Notes under the pieces: model-generated | Database searches by the model: none | What the model was told of the DNA's origin: nothing | The model's input: the letters and a program-made list of their open reading frames with translations, nothing else | Shown: positions 57,301 to 60,753 of the stretch, one piece after another | Numbering within the stretch: the stretch's first letter is position 1 | Layout: each line of letters begins with the position of its first letter | NCBI GenBank assembly: GCA_012931725.1 | Contig: CM022945.1 | Span: 99,517,951-99,581,950 of the forward strand | Reading direction: 5' to 3' | Source of the DNA: Litsea cubeba | Lineage: Eukaryota > Streptophyta > Magnoliopsida > Laurales > Lauraceae | DNA length: 64,000 nt | Position numbers and translations under genes: made by a program

Positions 57301-59406
57301 CTGATTGAGACTGTTGATTGATGGGTAATTCCATCTGGTAGTCCACGTGCCTGTAAATTAGCTCAGGAAGAACTTCAATTGAATACAGAGCTATAATAGC
57401 CTACTTTTGGATTGCTGTTATTTTTAAATATCATCAACAAAGCCTTGTCTAAACTATGTGGAGGTCAGCTACATGAATTCTGATTTGCTATTCCAGTTTA
57501 TCCGAGGCAAATTCTTGGAATTGGGAATGCCTAGAATGATCACTGAATATTTTGTCTCAGAATACAGGTAGTTGTGAAAAAGTTTTAAGCAGGCTGTTAC
57601 CTGATGCAACCCCCCTTCTTTATCTGGGCTTGGGATCAGTAGTTACAACAATCTGGCGGAGTTTATTTGCTACTTTAAGTTTAAATATATGCTACTTTAT
57701 TTTCATGTGTTATTCAGTGGGGCTCATATGATCAAATCTGAATCACTTCCAAACCGTGAGTCCAAATCTACTGAGAGTATACATTTTCACAGGTCAAGGA
57801 CTTTGAATCGCCTCGTCTCCTTTACAAGTTGTCCTGGAAGTGGACCCTCAAAGCTTTTATTGCAATCGATCATGGTTCAAAATAGCGTAGCGGTCGCATT
57901 ATTGGCTATAGTGGTTGAGGCCGCTATACTATTTTAGAAATAGTAGCGCTGCGGTCTAAAACCGAATAGAGAGAGCCAAGCAATTTTAATGTAAAACATT
58001 GTTTTTTCCTATTTCTTCTCCTCAATAGCTTTTCCTAAAGTTGTCTCTACCCTTATATGGTTCCAAATCACTGAAAAAACGCAAGATTGGCTGCTAAACA
58101 AGATTTGAATTTTTTTACCACTTAAAAAAATCACACCGCTATGCCACTATGTATCGCCACAATCACTATGTATTGCCCATTATGTAGCGTTTTGACCACT
58201 GGGCCTGCCACAACCGCTATTTTGATCCTTGCAGCTTATATATTTAGAAGATTATATTGAGTACTTGATTTCAATTGTCAGAAGAGACCAAATAGTACTA
58301 TTTACTACACTTATTTTAAAAAAATTGAAATCTCCATTTACAAAATGATGAATCACTCCGATGCATTAATTCTTTTGAACTGAGTTTAGTACCACAATCA
58401 TCTGGTTTTATGAGTACATTCTTCTTAATCTGTCTCTCAAAAATCACCTAGTTATCTTGGCCTGAATTCGACTTGTGATGCGGAGCAGGGTACCAGACGC
58501 GGGGTGGGTAGAGATGGAAAGACTAGAGATGGATTGTGGAAGGGATAGATTAGGCTTTCGCCTGGAAATTGGCCACGCCAAACTCCCCATCACAGGCGAG
58601 GAAGAAGAGATAACTTGGGAAGCCCCAAAATCACTCGAGAGAAAATTTATTAATCATCAACTTAGGAGCCAAAAGGCTTTACAATGCTTATAATGAGAAA
58701 ACACAAACCTAGATATAATCTCAACCATCTAATAATCCTACGGTTGAGATTAAAACATCTCATTTAACTAAATAAAGGGCTTAAATAAATGAAAATAACT
58801 CTAAATAAGATAAGGATAAGTTGGCTAGGCCCAAAGGCGGGTCGACCCATGGGGGATCATGCATCTGTCCTGCATCAACTTGGGTCTATAGGGGACTTTC
58901 GTTAACTTGATCTGCTTTCATGTTTGACTCAGACTCAAAGCCATGAGAGTCATACAATTTTAAACTTTGTTAGTTGTTGGCTACACTTGATTTATACCTA
59001 GTAGCAATAATCTTCAGAACTGCTGTTTCGCAATCTCATCTATTGTGCTATTTCTGTAATTACAAAGTTATCTATGTTTTCCTAATCAAACCATTCCCAT
59101 ATTTAGTGTCTGAAAACACTTTCTTTCGTACCTCTCCAGTGTTATTCTATATATGCAGCTTCTACTGCATTTTCAGAAAAAAAAAAAAGAAAAGTGGCTA
59201 CACTCTACAGCTTATATTTGTTGTTACATATGCTTTTGCTTGTTGTAGACTGGCTAATTCAGTGTTTTTCTTACTTCTGTCTTTTTTTTCAGCGGTTCAT
59301 CAAATATGAGCTTCACATTTCACCAAACAGACCTGAACGTACAGCTTCTAATGTCTTCAACTCTTCAAGTTTGGAGCAGTTCTTTGGATATCCAGATGGA
59401 AATTAA
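14776..59406 (+). CDS. PEX22: Peroxisome biogenesis protein 22, eight coding exons over 44.6 kb
   Basis: PEX22 anchors the ubiquitin-conjugating enzyme PEX4 on the cytosolic face of the peroxisome membrane, where PEX4 ubiquitinates the receptor PEX5 for recycling. Coding exons: 14776-14889, 25844-26086, 26167-26214, 42249-42305, 42373-42474, 43238-43303, 56985-57086, 59293-59406, encoding 281 residues, close to the size of the Arabidopsis protein. The N-terminus (MADSSKEELVQLIKRCGAYL) is followed by one membrane segment (about residues 43-60, IWAPVGLGIAIIFTWKIL), a very basic stretch (RRQRRQHR) and a Ser/Pro/Gly linker. The PEX4-binding domain runs from about residue 105 to the end (VLEVLLEITKICDLYLMERV, RQLEPDWHIDTNPEIISQLA). 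All seven introns are phase 0 with GT-AG ends. No stop or frameshift was found. Confidence 0.96.
15162..16693. mobile_element. Non-autonomous PIF/Harbinger-like element in PEX22 intron 1
   Basis: Left end GGCCCCGTTTGGCATCATGCC and inverted right end GGCCCTGTTTGGAATCGTTCC agree at 17 of 21 bases. Both sides have TAA (15159-15161 and 16694-16696), the 3-bp target duplication expected for this superfamily. The 1.5-kb interior has a long CT-rich tract (15490-15730) and a GGTGGGT-rich stretch (15975-16100), with no transposase. It needs transposase from elsewhere. Confidence 0.75.
16697..18100. other. Intron 1 sequence without recognised element
   Basis: Apart from the tRNA-like remnant near 17160, no coding exon, transposon end or tandem array was recognised. 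Confidence 0.45.
17155..17240 (+). repeat. tRNA-like SINE remnant (weak)
   Basis: GGTCAGCTGGTTAGGGACAT resembles a polymerase III A box and GGATTTGAGTTC a B box, inside a possible 6-bp stem CATGGA/TCCATG. A similar GGTAGGGACATGGATGG occurs near 20657. No complete cloverleaf, no tail and no target duplication were identified. Confidence 0.25.
18101..18239. repeat. Short tandem duplication
   Basis: Two copies of a block of about 60 bp sharing GGAAAGATGGYACARTGCAT and TAAATTACCATCCCATT, at 18101-18164 and 18181-18239. Confidence 0.8.
19013..19190. repeat. 90-bp tandem duplication
   Basis: TTAAGGAATATATTGTCGTA through CACCRTAGTGGTTTGG occurs at about 19013-19098 and again at 19103-19188, nearly identical apart from small indels. 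This points to a fairly recent duplication. Confidence 0.85.
19191..20807. other. Intron 1 sequence, AT microsatellite, no element assigned
   Basis: Contains an interrupted (TA)n tract at 20222-20260. A phrase at 19636 (GATGCTAATGGGGCTCCTTT) returns at 23398 next to the Copia fragment, which suggests shared repeat ancestry. No exon or complete mobile element was recognised. Confidence 0.45.
20808..21439 (-). mobile_element. Tandem TRIM array: three LTRs and two internal regions
   Basis: Three similar LTR-like units (20808-20944, 21047-21192, 21295-21439, 137-146 bp) start TGTAGGATCTTA and end CTCAACA. They are separated by two internal regions of 102 bp each (20945-21046, 21193-21294). Next to the LTR starts the minus strand reads TGGTATCAGAACC (21278-21292), the initiator-Met tRNA primer site, and the other side of the internal region has a short purine-rich run. 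There is no coding capacity. This is the layout of terminal-repeat retrotransposons in miniature, in tandem form sharing a central LTR. Flanks AACTC (20803-20807) and ATCTC (21440-21444) may be a decayed 5-bp duplication. Confidence 0.85.
21440..23392. other. Intron 1 sequence with transposon scraps
   Basis: Includes GGGCCTGTTTGTTTAGAAGA at 21547, an end like that at 1190-1380, and TAGGGGTGTTCATGGGGCGG at 22858, a single hAT-like end with no partner found. A T16 run is at 22790. No coding exon was recognised. Confidence 0.45.
22047..22101 (+). repeat. Tiny poly(A) retroinsertion with 17-bp duplication
   Basis: The 17 bases AACATAGTGTGTTCTGC at 22047-22063 recur exactly at 22085-22101. Between them are only CTTAACC and a run of A (22064-22084). 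A long target duplication next to a poly(A) run is the mark of LINE-driven insertion, here with almost no cargo. Confidence 0.75.
23393..23700 (-). repeat. Probable LTR end of the intron 1 Copia fragment
   Basis: The minus strand reads a polypurine tract GAGGGGGAGTATTAGGAATC at about 23697-23716, followed by an AT-rich region with TTTTCTCTCTCC-like leader sequence down to about 23393. This is the position of a 3' LTR, but its far end and the partner LTR were not found. Confidence 0.45.
23701..25450 (-). pseudogene. Decayed Copia RT and RNase H fragment in PEX22 intron 1
   Basis: Minus-strand translation in shifting frames gives VKEALLIPHWKDANNEQMKA and then VFTVENKPDGS (RT start). Further along come an RT active-site region with intact Asp-Asp (VCIDDIIITGDN, about 24595-24630) and RNase H remnants ending in QLIENVICHSFQAGNN (about 23740). 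Many indels and stops are present, so it is older than the Copia element at 3322-11872 and from a different family. Confidence 0.8.
25844..26086 (+). CDS. PEX22: PEX22 exon 2, residues 39-119
   Basis: Carries the membrane segment IWAPVGLGIAIIFTWKIL, the basic run QRRQRRQHR and the linker to YSDESKAQDVIDELFHPGK. Acceptor TATCAG, donor AAG before GTATTT. Confidence 0.95.
26087..26166 (+). other. PEX22 intron 2 (80 bp)
   Basis: A short, clean intron, GTATTT to TTGCAG, with a T-rich tract before the acceptor. It contrasts with the transposon-filled neighbours. Confidence 0.93.
26167..26214 (+). CDS. PEX22: PEX22 exon 3, residues 120-135
   Basis: A 48-bp micro-exon encoding PTLAQLVRQKLKEGRK, in frame, with acceptor TTGCAG and donor AAG before GTATTG. 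Confidence 0.93.
26446..26938. mobile_element. hAT MITE rich in CGGTCC, perfect 8-bp duplication
   Basis: The 493-bp element begins TAGGGGTG and ends CAGCCCTA. It is flanked by the exact 8-bp duplication ATACCAAC (26438-26445 and 26939-26946), which with these ends defines hAT. The interior has two blocks of CGGTCC/GGACCG repeats (26470-26575 and 26768-26925) in opposite arrangement, able to fold on each other, separated by T-rich runs. There is no transposase. Confidence 0.95.
27004..27748. other. Intron 3 sequence with microsatellites, no gene seen
   Basis: A C-run/(CT)n at 27018-27039 and (TA)n(TG)n at 27709-27748 bound a stretch with no recognisable domain. Its open frames have no signature. 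Confidence 0.5.
27749..29088. mobile_element. Pack-MULE-like element with long inverted ends and a kinase fragment
   Basis: Inverted ends of about 280-330 bp (27749-28077 and 28808-29088) share AGTCGCCTTCTCCTGTGATG, GTGCGGTGAAATATG, AAAGGATGTTGGA and ACACTAAAATGAACATTC. The right end has a 67-bp internal duplication, and the left end an extra stretch of about 95 bp. Between them lie about 730 bp of cargo containing a receptor-kinase fragment. Long inverted ends around gene cargo are typical of Mutator-like elements (Pack-MULEs). Flanks are TA, TG and GA microsatellites, so no target duplication can be read. Confidence 0.7.
28361..28618 (+). pseudogene. Captured LRR receptor-kinase C-terminal fragment
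   Basis: Reads in shifting frames GLGQAVSTEGYVNNYGIL, MFTGKKPT, then MFVDGLDLQKWVATAFLDRV up to a stop at 28616-28618. In LRR receptor-like kinases of the FLS2/EFR type (subfamily XII) the kinase C-lobe has the same order: a GQ-S-GDVYSYGI-type stretch, MFTGKKPTDEMF, then a DLQKWV-type motif. At least two frameshifts make it non-functional. The upstream cargo (28110-28360) is not recognised and may come from another part of the source gene. Confidence 0.75.
29099..29192. repeat. (TA)n(GA)n microsatellite
   Basis: A TA run followed by about 32 GA units, directly next to the right end of the Pack-MULE-like element. Confidence 0.95.
29193..30480. other. Intron 3 sequence with a small palindromic repeat
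   Basis: Includes GAATCATATCGTGAATCGTT and ATTCGAATCGTGAATCGTAG (29950-30010), a self-complementary motif cluster seen in many plant MITEs, with a possible partner near 29443-29480. No gene or complete element was delimited. Confidence 0.4.
30480..31190. repeat. Degenerate repeats around GTGGGGCCCAC
   Basis: GTGGGGCCCAC-like palindromes and CACAGATGGATG phrases recur at about 30530, 30635, 30785, 30825 and 30870. This keeps a 228-codon minus-strand frame open (30494-31180), but the predicted protein is a repetitive Ser/Phe/Leu-rich sequence without a domain. It is treated as repeat-driven rather than a gene. Confidence 0.5.
31591..32551 (-). pseudogene. RTE-type LINE, 3' half of the RT and tail, interrupted by L1
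   Basis: Minus-strand reading starts TGYIEIIRDMYKEAVTSVRT and contains GLHRGSALSPYLFALIMD and ILFADDIVFVDKSRDSVNAK, the RT motifs with the FADD box of plant RTE elements. About ten residues are missing before FADD. The 3' region down to 31591 ends in the GGCTACATGAATTC and AAGGTTTTAATGATG sequences typical of this family. The 5' continuation lies beyond the L1 insertion at 38791-39060. Confidence 0.9.
32552..32566. repeat. Target-site duplication of the L1 insertion, left copy
   Basis: ACATTCTTTTTATTT is identical to 38776-38790. It belongs to the RTE coding sequence (KNV codons), and its second copy lies on the other side of the L1. Confidence 0.95.
32656..35959 (-). pseudogene. L1 ORF2: endonuclease, reverse transcriptase, zinc-finger tail; broken
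   Basis: From the ATG at 35959: AP-like endonuclease (MKMLSWNVRGLGG, VILQESKL, TSVYGPN, GGDWNII, SRLDRFLVS, SDHCPIL), RT (FIALIPKK, YRPISLLGSLYKIL, QGAFVEGRQILD, KLDLERAYDRVDW, GLRQGDPLSPFLF, LQYADDTLIFYG) and a C-terminal zinc motif (CPMCLKDEESVDHLLLNC). Lesions: stops at 35501-35503, near 35441 and at 34517, a frameshift in a T run near 33500, and a deletion of roughly 100 codons after GLRTEMPLQ (about 33750). Catalytic residues, including the YADD Asp pair, are present. It would nick the target and copy L1 RNA by target-primed reverse transcription. Confidence 0.95.
35960..38291 (-). pseudogene. L1 ORF1 with an RNA-recognition motif; broken
   Basis: Start MIMKMPLPEVIMKIREETVS at 38291. 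An RRM occupies about residues 18-90 (VFVSNLPQQISKAEIEAIFW, RGFAFVRFATLREAEKAAEM). Further on come a globular part (WVKVKGVPLQAWHEGVFRLI, 37264-37590) and an acidic Ser/Glu-rich C-terminal region (36313-37158, 35960-36388). A frame break near 37640-37700, a TAG near 37264 and a frameshift in the C-rich run at 36380-36400 interrupt it. Plant L1 ORF1 proteins with RRMs bind the element RNA. The stop TAA at 35960-35962 touches the ATG of ORF2. Confidence 0.9.
38441..38775 (-). other. L1 5' leader
   Basis: The minus strand begins ACCTTCCTCTCCCATCTCCC and stays rich in C and T for about 120 bp, with no long open frame. It would carry the internal promoter of the LINE. The stretch 38292-38440 joins it to ORF1. 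Confidence 0.75.
38776..38790. repeat. Target-site duplication of the L1 insertion, right copy
   Basis: ACATTCTTTTTATTT, identical to 32552-32566. Confidence 0.95.
38791..39060 (-). pseudogene. RTE-type LINE, RT N-terminal part, 5'-truncated
   Basis: Reads QNCTNYREIKLMSHTMKLWE, MEQRLTQKTKIFENYFGFMP, RRSTMEAIFSLRQLMKKYQA and FIDLKKAYDRAPGDLIWWVL, then NKKNVP at the L1 junction. Joined with 31591-32551 it makes one RT domain split by the L1. The similarity stops near 39060, so the RTE copy was 5'-truncated on insertion. No RTE target duplication was identified. Confidence 0.9.
39061..40699. other. Intron 3 sequence: palindrome, TA and GA tracts, no gene
   Basis: Holds a 20-bp phrase TTTTGAGTAGTTTAGGTTTT repeated at about 39055 and 39126, (TA)n at 39253-39273 and a purine-rich (GA/GAA) tract at 39360-39520 that creates long but meaningless minus-strand frames. 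A palindrome pair is at 39701-39765. No exon was recognised. Confidence 0.5.
39701..39765. repeat. Inverted repeat of GGCCGTTACGGCC
   Basis: ATATCGGCCGTTACGGCCAT on the left and the inverse of ATCTCGGCCGTAACGGCCAA on the right form a stem of about 20 bp with a short loop. It is GC-rich in an AT-rich intron. Probably a MITE relic, with ends not delimited (about 39690-39870). Confidence 0.6.
40700..40960 (+). mobile_element. L1 3' end fragment (+ strand), tentative
   Basis: A T- and G-rich region ends GGAAATTTATACGTACATAT, then TACATTTCC and an A-rich tail (40945-40970). This is similar to the 3' untranslated ends of plant L1 elements. There is no coding part and no clear target duplication. 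Confidence 0.4.
41430..41690 (-). pseudogene. 5'-truncated L1 with RNase H C-terminus
   Basis: On the minus strand HIKWSANGAADALAKLGVGS and DNLVIDNCISLAE then a stop. This is the RNase H tail of many plant L1 ORF2 proteins (N-AADALA motif). It is followed by a 3' region ending in a TTTTTGTTTTGAATGG-like A-rich tail on the opposite strand (about 41440). It differs from the L1 at 32567-38775, whose ORF2 ends in a zinc motif without RNase H. Confidence 0.7.
41691..42248. other. Intron 3 end, no element recognised
   Basis: AT-rich sequence leading to the acceptor of exon 4. No coding or transposon signal was seen. Confidence 0.5.
42249..42305 (+). CDS. PEX22: PEX22 exon 4, residues 136-154
   Basis: Encodes VTCRLLGVILDEGSPEELQ, joined in frame to GRK of exon 3. 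Acceptor TTTTAG, consensus donor GTAAGT. Confidence 0.95.
42306..42372 (+). other. PEX22 intron 4 (67 bp)
   Basis: GTAAGT to GGTGCAG. Near the minimum length for plant introns. Confidence 0.9.
42373..42474 (+). CDS. PEX22: PEX22 exon 5, residues 155-188
   Basis: Encodes KHVTVKSSVLEVLLEITKIC and DLYLMERVLDDESV, the most conserved part of the PEX4-binding domain. Acceptor GTGCAG, donor GTATGT. Confidence 0.95.
42475..43237 (+). other. PEX22 intron 5 (763 bp)
   Basis: GTATGT to GTACAG. No transposon end was recognised. A GTGGGGCCCAC-like phrase is at 42628. Confidence 0.88.
43238..43303 (+). CDS. PEX22: PEX22 exon 6, residues 189-210
   Basis: Encodes EKVLSALDDAGVFISGG then LVKDK. Acceptor GTACAG, donor GTATGA. 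Confidence 0.94.
43706..44071 (-). repeat. 3' LTR (left) of the outer element
   Basis: Matches 47988-48353 throughout, with noticeable divergence. Starts TGATGCGGGCCC, ends CTGCATCA. Confidence 0.93.
44568..44926 (-). repeat. 3' LTR (left) of the inner element
   Basis: Near-identical to 46241-46599. Starts TGATGCAGGCCC, ends CTGCATCA. Confidence 0.95.
44971..45450 (-). pseudogene. Gypsy-type aspartic protease of the inner element
   Basis: Reads GTIHGQNCTVVIDGGSCENI (about residues 11-30), then VDRLKLKVYKHNHPYFVKWL, VVGEDYQDTIWCGVLPMDSG and ILLGRPWMYDKNGTHG. This is the retropepsin of Ty3/Gypsy polyproteins. The active site is DGGS where D-S-G or D-T-G is usual, as seen in many plant Gypsy copies. 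The frame ends LKKT, 45 bp from the 3' LTR, exactly where RT should begin. It is separated from gag by frame breaks around 45450-45612. Confidence 0.88.
45612..46154 (-). pseudogene. Gypsy-type gag of the inner element, N-terminally shortened
   Basis: The gag core NTWTEMKNLLKQKFLPVNYS, SFQDLKQGSKTVVEYSEEFM and TMQARCGLNEANDVLVDRYF matches the retrotransposon gag family of Ty3/Gypsy. A degraded zinc knuckle follows (FTCFYYKQKGRRAF). The first part of a normal gag is missing: the core starts only about 90 bp inside the frame and about 160 bp from the primer site. It would form particles together with proteins from full-length relatives. Confidence 0.88.
46241..46599 (-). repeat. 5' LTR (right) of the inner element
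   Basis: Starts TAATGCAGG (a G-to-A change in the usual TGATG) and ends CTGCATCA. Followed by GCGGT. Confidence 0.95.
46605..46911 (-). pseudogene. Gag N-terminal piece of the outer element
   Basis: A helix-rich stretch (EKFPATIAKLIGAIAQLSTA, NQLQATLAMMAIRS) resembles the beginning of Gypsy polyproteins, where short coiled helices precede the gag core. It stops at 46638. Past the inner insertion a Glu-rich tail (SQRMEDEKAEEENLGIAY, 44440-44540) continues the remnant. Confidence 0.5.
47988..48353 (-). repeat. 5' LTR (right) of the outer element
   Basis: Starts TGATGGAGGCCC, ends CTGCATCA, followed by TATAA. Confidence 0.93.
48359..49397. other. Intron 6 sequence, no element recognised
   Basis: AT-rich. 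A (CT)n tract lies at 49357-49375. One 121-codon frame (48462-48827) has no domain signature and is not credible as a gene. Confidence 0.5.
49398..49548. mobile_element. 151-bp MITE with about 45-bp inverted ends
   Basis: The left end GGAGATGCTCCAGTGAGAAT and the inverted right end GGAGATGCTCTTGCGAGAGT continue to match for about 45 bp with ACTCTCAC inside. The GGAGATGCTC-type end is common among small plant Mutator-like MITEs. The flanks are TA-rich, so a target duplication cannot be read with confidence. Confidence 0.75.
49565..50115. mobile_element. Possible MITE with diverged inverted ends
   Basis: TCTATATATAGGTAAGTTAT...GTGCACAACTGTGC on the left and the inverse of GTGCAGTGTGCACAGGTGAATAGT...ATATAGAA on the right show partial complementarity. 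The interior is GC-richer, with GTGGGCC phrases. Ends are tentative. Confidence 0.4.
50116..50457. other. Intron 6 sequence, nothing recognised
   Basis: AT-rich stretch without repeat or coding signal up to the LTR fragment at 50458. Confidence 0.5.
50458..50830 (+). repeat. LTR fragment or solo LTR of the TGATGCAGGA family
   Basis: Begins TGATGCAGGATAGACC and contains a C-rich run of (CCCCCA)n at 50482-50510, then ATATGTTTTAATCATGGCCA and GAGTGCTTTTGGGTTCC. It shares these parts with 56035-56197 and, in reverse, 56410-56605. The 3' end is not clear, and no matching target duplication for GCAAG (50453-50457) was found. Confidence 0.7.
50831..52650. other. Intron 6 sequence, AT-rich, microsatellites
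   Basis: Contains (TA)n at 50895-50915, a CCCTAAACC-like rich stretch (50930-51240), (GA)n at 51284-51312 and a very AT-rich region with many ATTAACTAAT-type phrases (51640-52440). The last resembles the non-coding interior of large non-autonomous LTR elements, but no ends were identified. Confidence 0.45.
52651..52880. repeat. CCAAT-rich tandem repeat of about 63 bp
   Basis: The block TTTGATTGGCTCATTTCCAT...GGATTGCTTCCATTTGATTGG starts at 52651, recurs at 52714 and, after an interruption, at 52828. ATTGG (CCAAT on the other strand) appears at least six times. Confidence 0.75.
52881..53510. other. Intron 6 sequence, nothing recognised
   Basis: Contains a short cluster of ATCGGATTTATGC and GATAATCCGATAATCCG phrases (53195-53235). 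No gene or element boundaries were found. Confidence 0.4.
53511..54023 (+). mobile_element. TRIM-type element with about 230-bp LTRs
   Basis: Two similar repeats, 53511-53748 (TGTGAGATCC...CATCACA) and about 53795-54023 (AGTGAGATCA...CATCACA), flank an interior of under 50 bp. The interior starts with TGGTATTAGAGTC (53752-53764, close to the initiator-Met tRNA primer site) and ends in a purine run GATAGGGGGGAGAG (53783-53796). There is no coding capacity. No target duplication is visible, so the outer ends are slightly uncertain. Confidence 0.8.
54024..54567. other. Intron 6 sequence, nothing recognised
   Basis: A stretch with CTTCACCTGCACACTTCTGA (54398) that is echoed at about 63676. No coding or transposon structure was delimited. 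Confidence 0.4.
54568..55074. repeat. LTR palindrome: forward LTR followed by inverted LTR piece
   Basis: A forward LTR starts TGAAGCAGGACAGACCC at 54568. Its part 54744-54888 is repeated in reverse at 54929-55065 (shared ATGTAAAGCC, GGAGTTTCTT, GAGATCTCTAATGCCTCCT, AGTTTGGTGAGAGCC). The two arms of about 140 bp are separated by about 40 bp, so the DNA or its transcript could fold into a long hairpin. GGTAT occurs on both sides (54563-54567 and 55075-55079). Confidence 0.8.
55076..56034 (+). pseudogene. Gag and pol C-terminal tail of a third non-autonomous Gypsy-like element
   Basis: A frame through 55131-55580 gives YFEQFLNLKQGDLAVDEYLY, QFSRLQEVCGLDEDEEHELK, RFLGGLRPNILENMKDCKTM: the end of a Ty3/Gypsy gag core, in the place where LRQGSMSVEEYTEEF-like stretches occur. 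After about 400 bp of broken sequence comes the pol C-terminal tail FDPGGHLQTSRSSSLQEGEN (55976-56037), followed by a polypurine tract AAGAAGGGGAGAAT (56021-56034). Protease, RT and integrase are absent. The gag beginning is missing where the LTR palindrome joins. Confidence 0.8.
56035..56197 (+). repeat. 3' LTR start of the third element, cut by an RTE tail
   Basis: TGATGTAGGACAAACTCATG to AATCTTGGCCATCA matches 50458-50640 and part of 54568-54710. It is broken off by the inserted RTE 3' end at 56198. Confidence 0.8.
56198..56310 (-). mobile_element. RTE LINE 3' end fragment
   Basis: On the minus strand AATGCGGAGAAACAAAATTC-like 3' sequence ends GGGACAAGGCTTTGATAATGATGATGATGG. The same GTTGGGGTTGGCTACATGAA phrase is in the RTE at 31591-31680 and at 57434-57500. 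It is short and 5'-truncated. Confidence 0.8.
56318..56633. repeat. Inverted LTR 3' half between 25-bp inverted repeats, with G25 tract
   Basis: GAGATGCGAAACGAGTAGAA (56318-56337) recurs inverted at about 56608-56633. Between them are a T run, (TG)9 and 25 consecutive G (56381-56405), then a reversed LTR 3' half (56410-56605) that matches 50640-50830. The orientation is opposite to the LTR start at 56035-56197. Confidence 0.7.
56985..57086 (+). CDS. PEX22: PEX22 exon 7, residues 211-244
   Basis: Encodes VLFCSTENGRSSFVRQLEPD and WHIDTNPEIISQLA. Acceptor TCTGCAG, donor GTATGC. Confidence 0.96.
57434..57520 (-). mobile_element. RTE LINE 3' end scrap
   Basis: AAAGCCTTGTCTAAACTATG and GTCAGCTACATGAATTCTGA match the 3' ends of the RTE copies at 31591 and 56198, with a short ATCATC tail. 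Confidence 0.7.
57868..58237. mobile_element. MITE with TCAAAATAGCG inverted ends
   Basis: The left end ATGGTTCAAAATAGCGTAGC and the inverted right end AAGGATCAAAATAGCGGTTG match over most of 18 bp. Several GCGGTCGC and CCGCTATGCC phrases lie inside each end. No clean target duplication. Confidence 0.6.
58476..58877 (-). mobile_element. Solo LTR with 5-bp duplication in PEX22 intron 7
   Basis: 402 bp, beginning TGATGCGGAGCAGG and ending TCCTGCATCA, flanked by the exact duplication ACTTG (58471-58475 and 58878-58882). On the minus strand it reads TGATGCAGGACAGATGCATG, related to the LTRs at 50458, 54568 and 56035. There is no internal part, so the element was removed by LTR-LTR recombination. 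Confidence 0.92.
59293..59406 (+). CDS. PEX22: PEX22 exon 8, residues 245-281 and stop
   Basis: Encodes RFIKYELHISPNRPERTASN and VFNSSSLEQFFGYPDGN, stop TAA at 59404-59406. A GTAAGT lies 4 bp after the stop (59411) and could be the donor of an intron in the 3' untranslated region. Confidence 0.95.
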   Translation, partial: RFIKYELHISPNRPERTASNVFNSSSLEQFFGYPDGN

Positions 59407-60112
59407 TCCTGTAAGTGGTAATTAGAGGATTATTTAAGATAGTAATGCATTGTATTCACAAGAGATATATGTTATTGGTACATTCCAATAAATCTAATCC
59501 TTTTCTTTTCTTGTTTATTTTTATTAAATTTCTTCTAAATCATAAAACCCAAGAAAAGAGCCAAAGAATAAAATATATCGATTGCTCATCAAACTTCATT
59601 TAATGTAATTCCAAAATTTTTATCAATTAAATATATAGAAGGATCAATACTTCGATAATTAACTTGAAATAAATTAGTAAAAGTCGATAATTCCAAATTA
59701 TTCTAACAAAGCTGATACTTTCATTTGGTATCTCCCATTGGATTTACCACATGTAGGACACCTGATCCAATATTATCAATATTTTAAACACTGGATTGGA
59801 GTTCAAGTAAAATGAACAAGACGCTCGGTATATTTTGTGGTATAGTTAAATGCTGAATTCATTAGGATGTGAAATTTCTTGGGCTCTTTCAATTTATGAC
59901 CCTTCCTCAACAAGCCATTCCATTGATATGATGAACCCCACTATGCAGTAGAGCTTTCAGTGGGCTGTATTTAGACGTGGGTTTGGGTCCGTTCCTGATA
60001 AGGATTGCAAGGCTAATTCTGGGTCCAGGTCCAATATGGACCATCAAACCTCCATCTATGTCTGCATGATGAGGGCTTGAGAGGCAAATTTGTATCGGGA
60101 TTCAATCAAAGT
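59407..60112. other. PEX22 3' region, no other gene seen
   Basis: Possible poly(A) signal AATAAA near 59568, where AAGAATAAAATATA occurs. No coding signal follows. The boundary of the transcript cannot be fixed. Confidence 0.45.
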
Positions 60113-60402
60113 TAAGGTTGCTCAAGGTCCGGGCTTGGATTAAGTGATAGAAAGTCCGAAACCCGGGCCAACTCGGGTAATTAATTCATGTAATTTAGTG
60201 ACTATTTACCCATACAAGTAATTGTAAAGCCCAAACAAGTGATAGAAAGCGCGGACTGGCCTGATTGACTAAATGGTGGGCTCAGGCTAGGCACTTGAAG
60301 CCTGTGTCGGACTTGGGCCGGATATGGGCCTTTGTTTCTGAAGGCAGGGCCGGGCTGGGCCTAGATATGCCTTAGCCCGTTCCGGCTCTTGAACACGCCC
60401 TA
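60113..60402. mobile_element. 290-bp hAT MITE downstream of PEX22
   Basis: Starts TAAGGTTGCTCAAGG, ends GAACACGCCCTA, and is flanked by the exact 8-bp duplication ATCAAAGT (60105-60112 and 60403-60410). The interior is rich in GGGCC and CCGGGC phrases. No transposase. Confidence 0.88.
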
Positions 60403-60426
60403 ATCAAAGTGTAAATGAATTAATAT

Positions 60427-60745
60427 TTTCTTTTATATGTTTTATGTTGATCTACACCCTCCTTACGCAAATGAATGCAGACTGTCTACATTGGGCTTCA
60501 TGCCACTGTTGACAACCCTTATATACACCGTAATTTCAAAGGGATCTTTAGTTTTGAATCTATATATATTATATAATTTCATATACACTTTCTTTTATAT
60601 GTTTTCTGTTGATCTACACCTTATGCACACAAACCCAGATTGAATTCATTGCGCTTCATGCTACCGTTAACAATCCTTGGAGACATGGAGTGCAGTTTCA
60701 AAGGGATCATTTAGTTTTTGACCTATATATATACTGAAAAAAAGG
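60427..60745. repeat. 165-bp tandem duplication
   Basis: TTTTCTTTTATATGTTTTMT through TTTCAAAGGGATC and a TATATATAT tract occurs at about 60427-60589 and again at 60590-60735. The copies are diverged. Confidence 0.8.
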
Positions 60746-60753
60746 CTAGAAAC

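Larger units (their letters stand above)
57087..59292 (+). other. PEX22 intron 7 (2.2 kb)
   Basis: GTATGC to TTTTTTTTCAG. It holds an RTE 3' scrap (57434-57520), a MITE (57868-58237) and a solo LTR (58476-58877). Confidence 0.92.
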
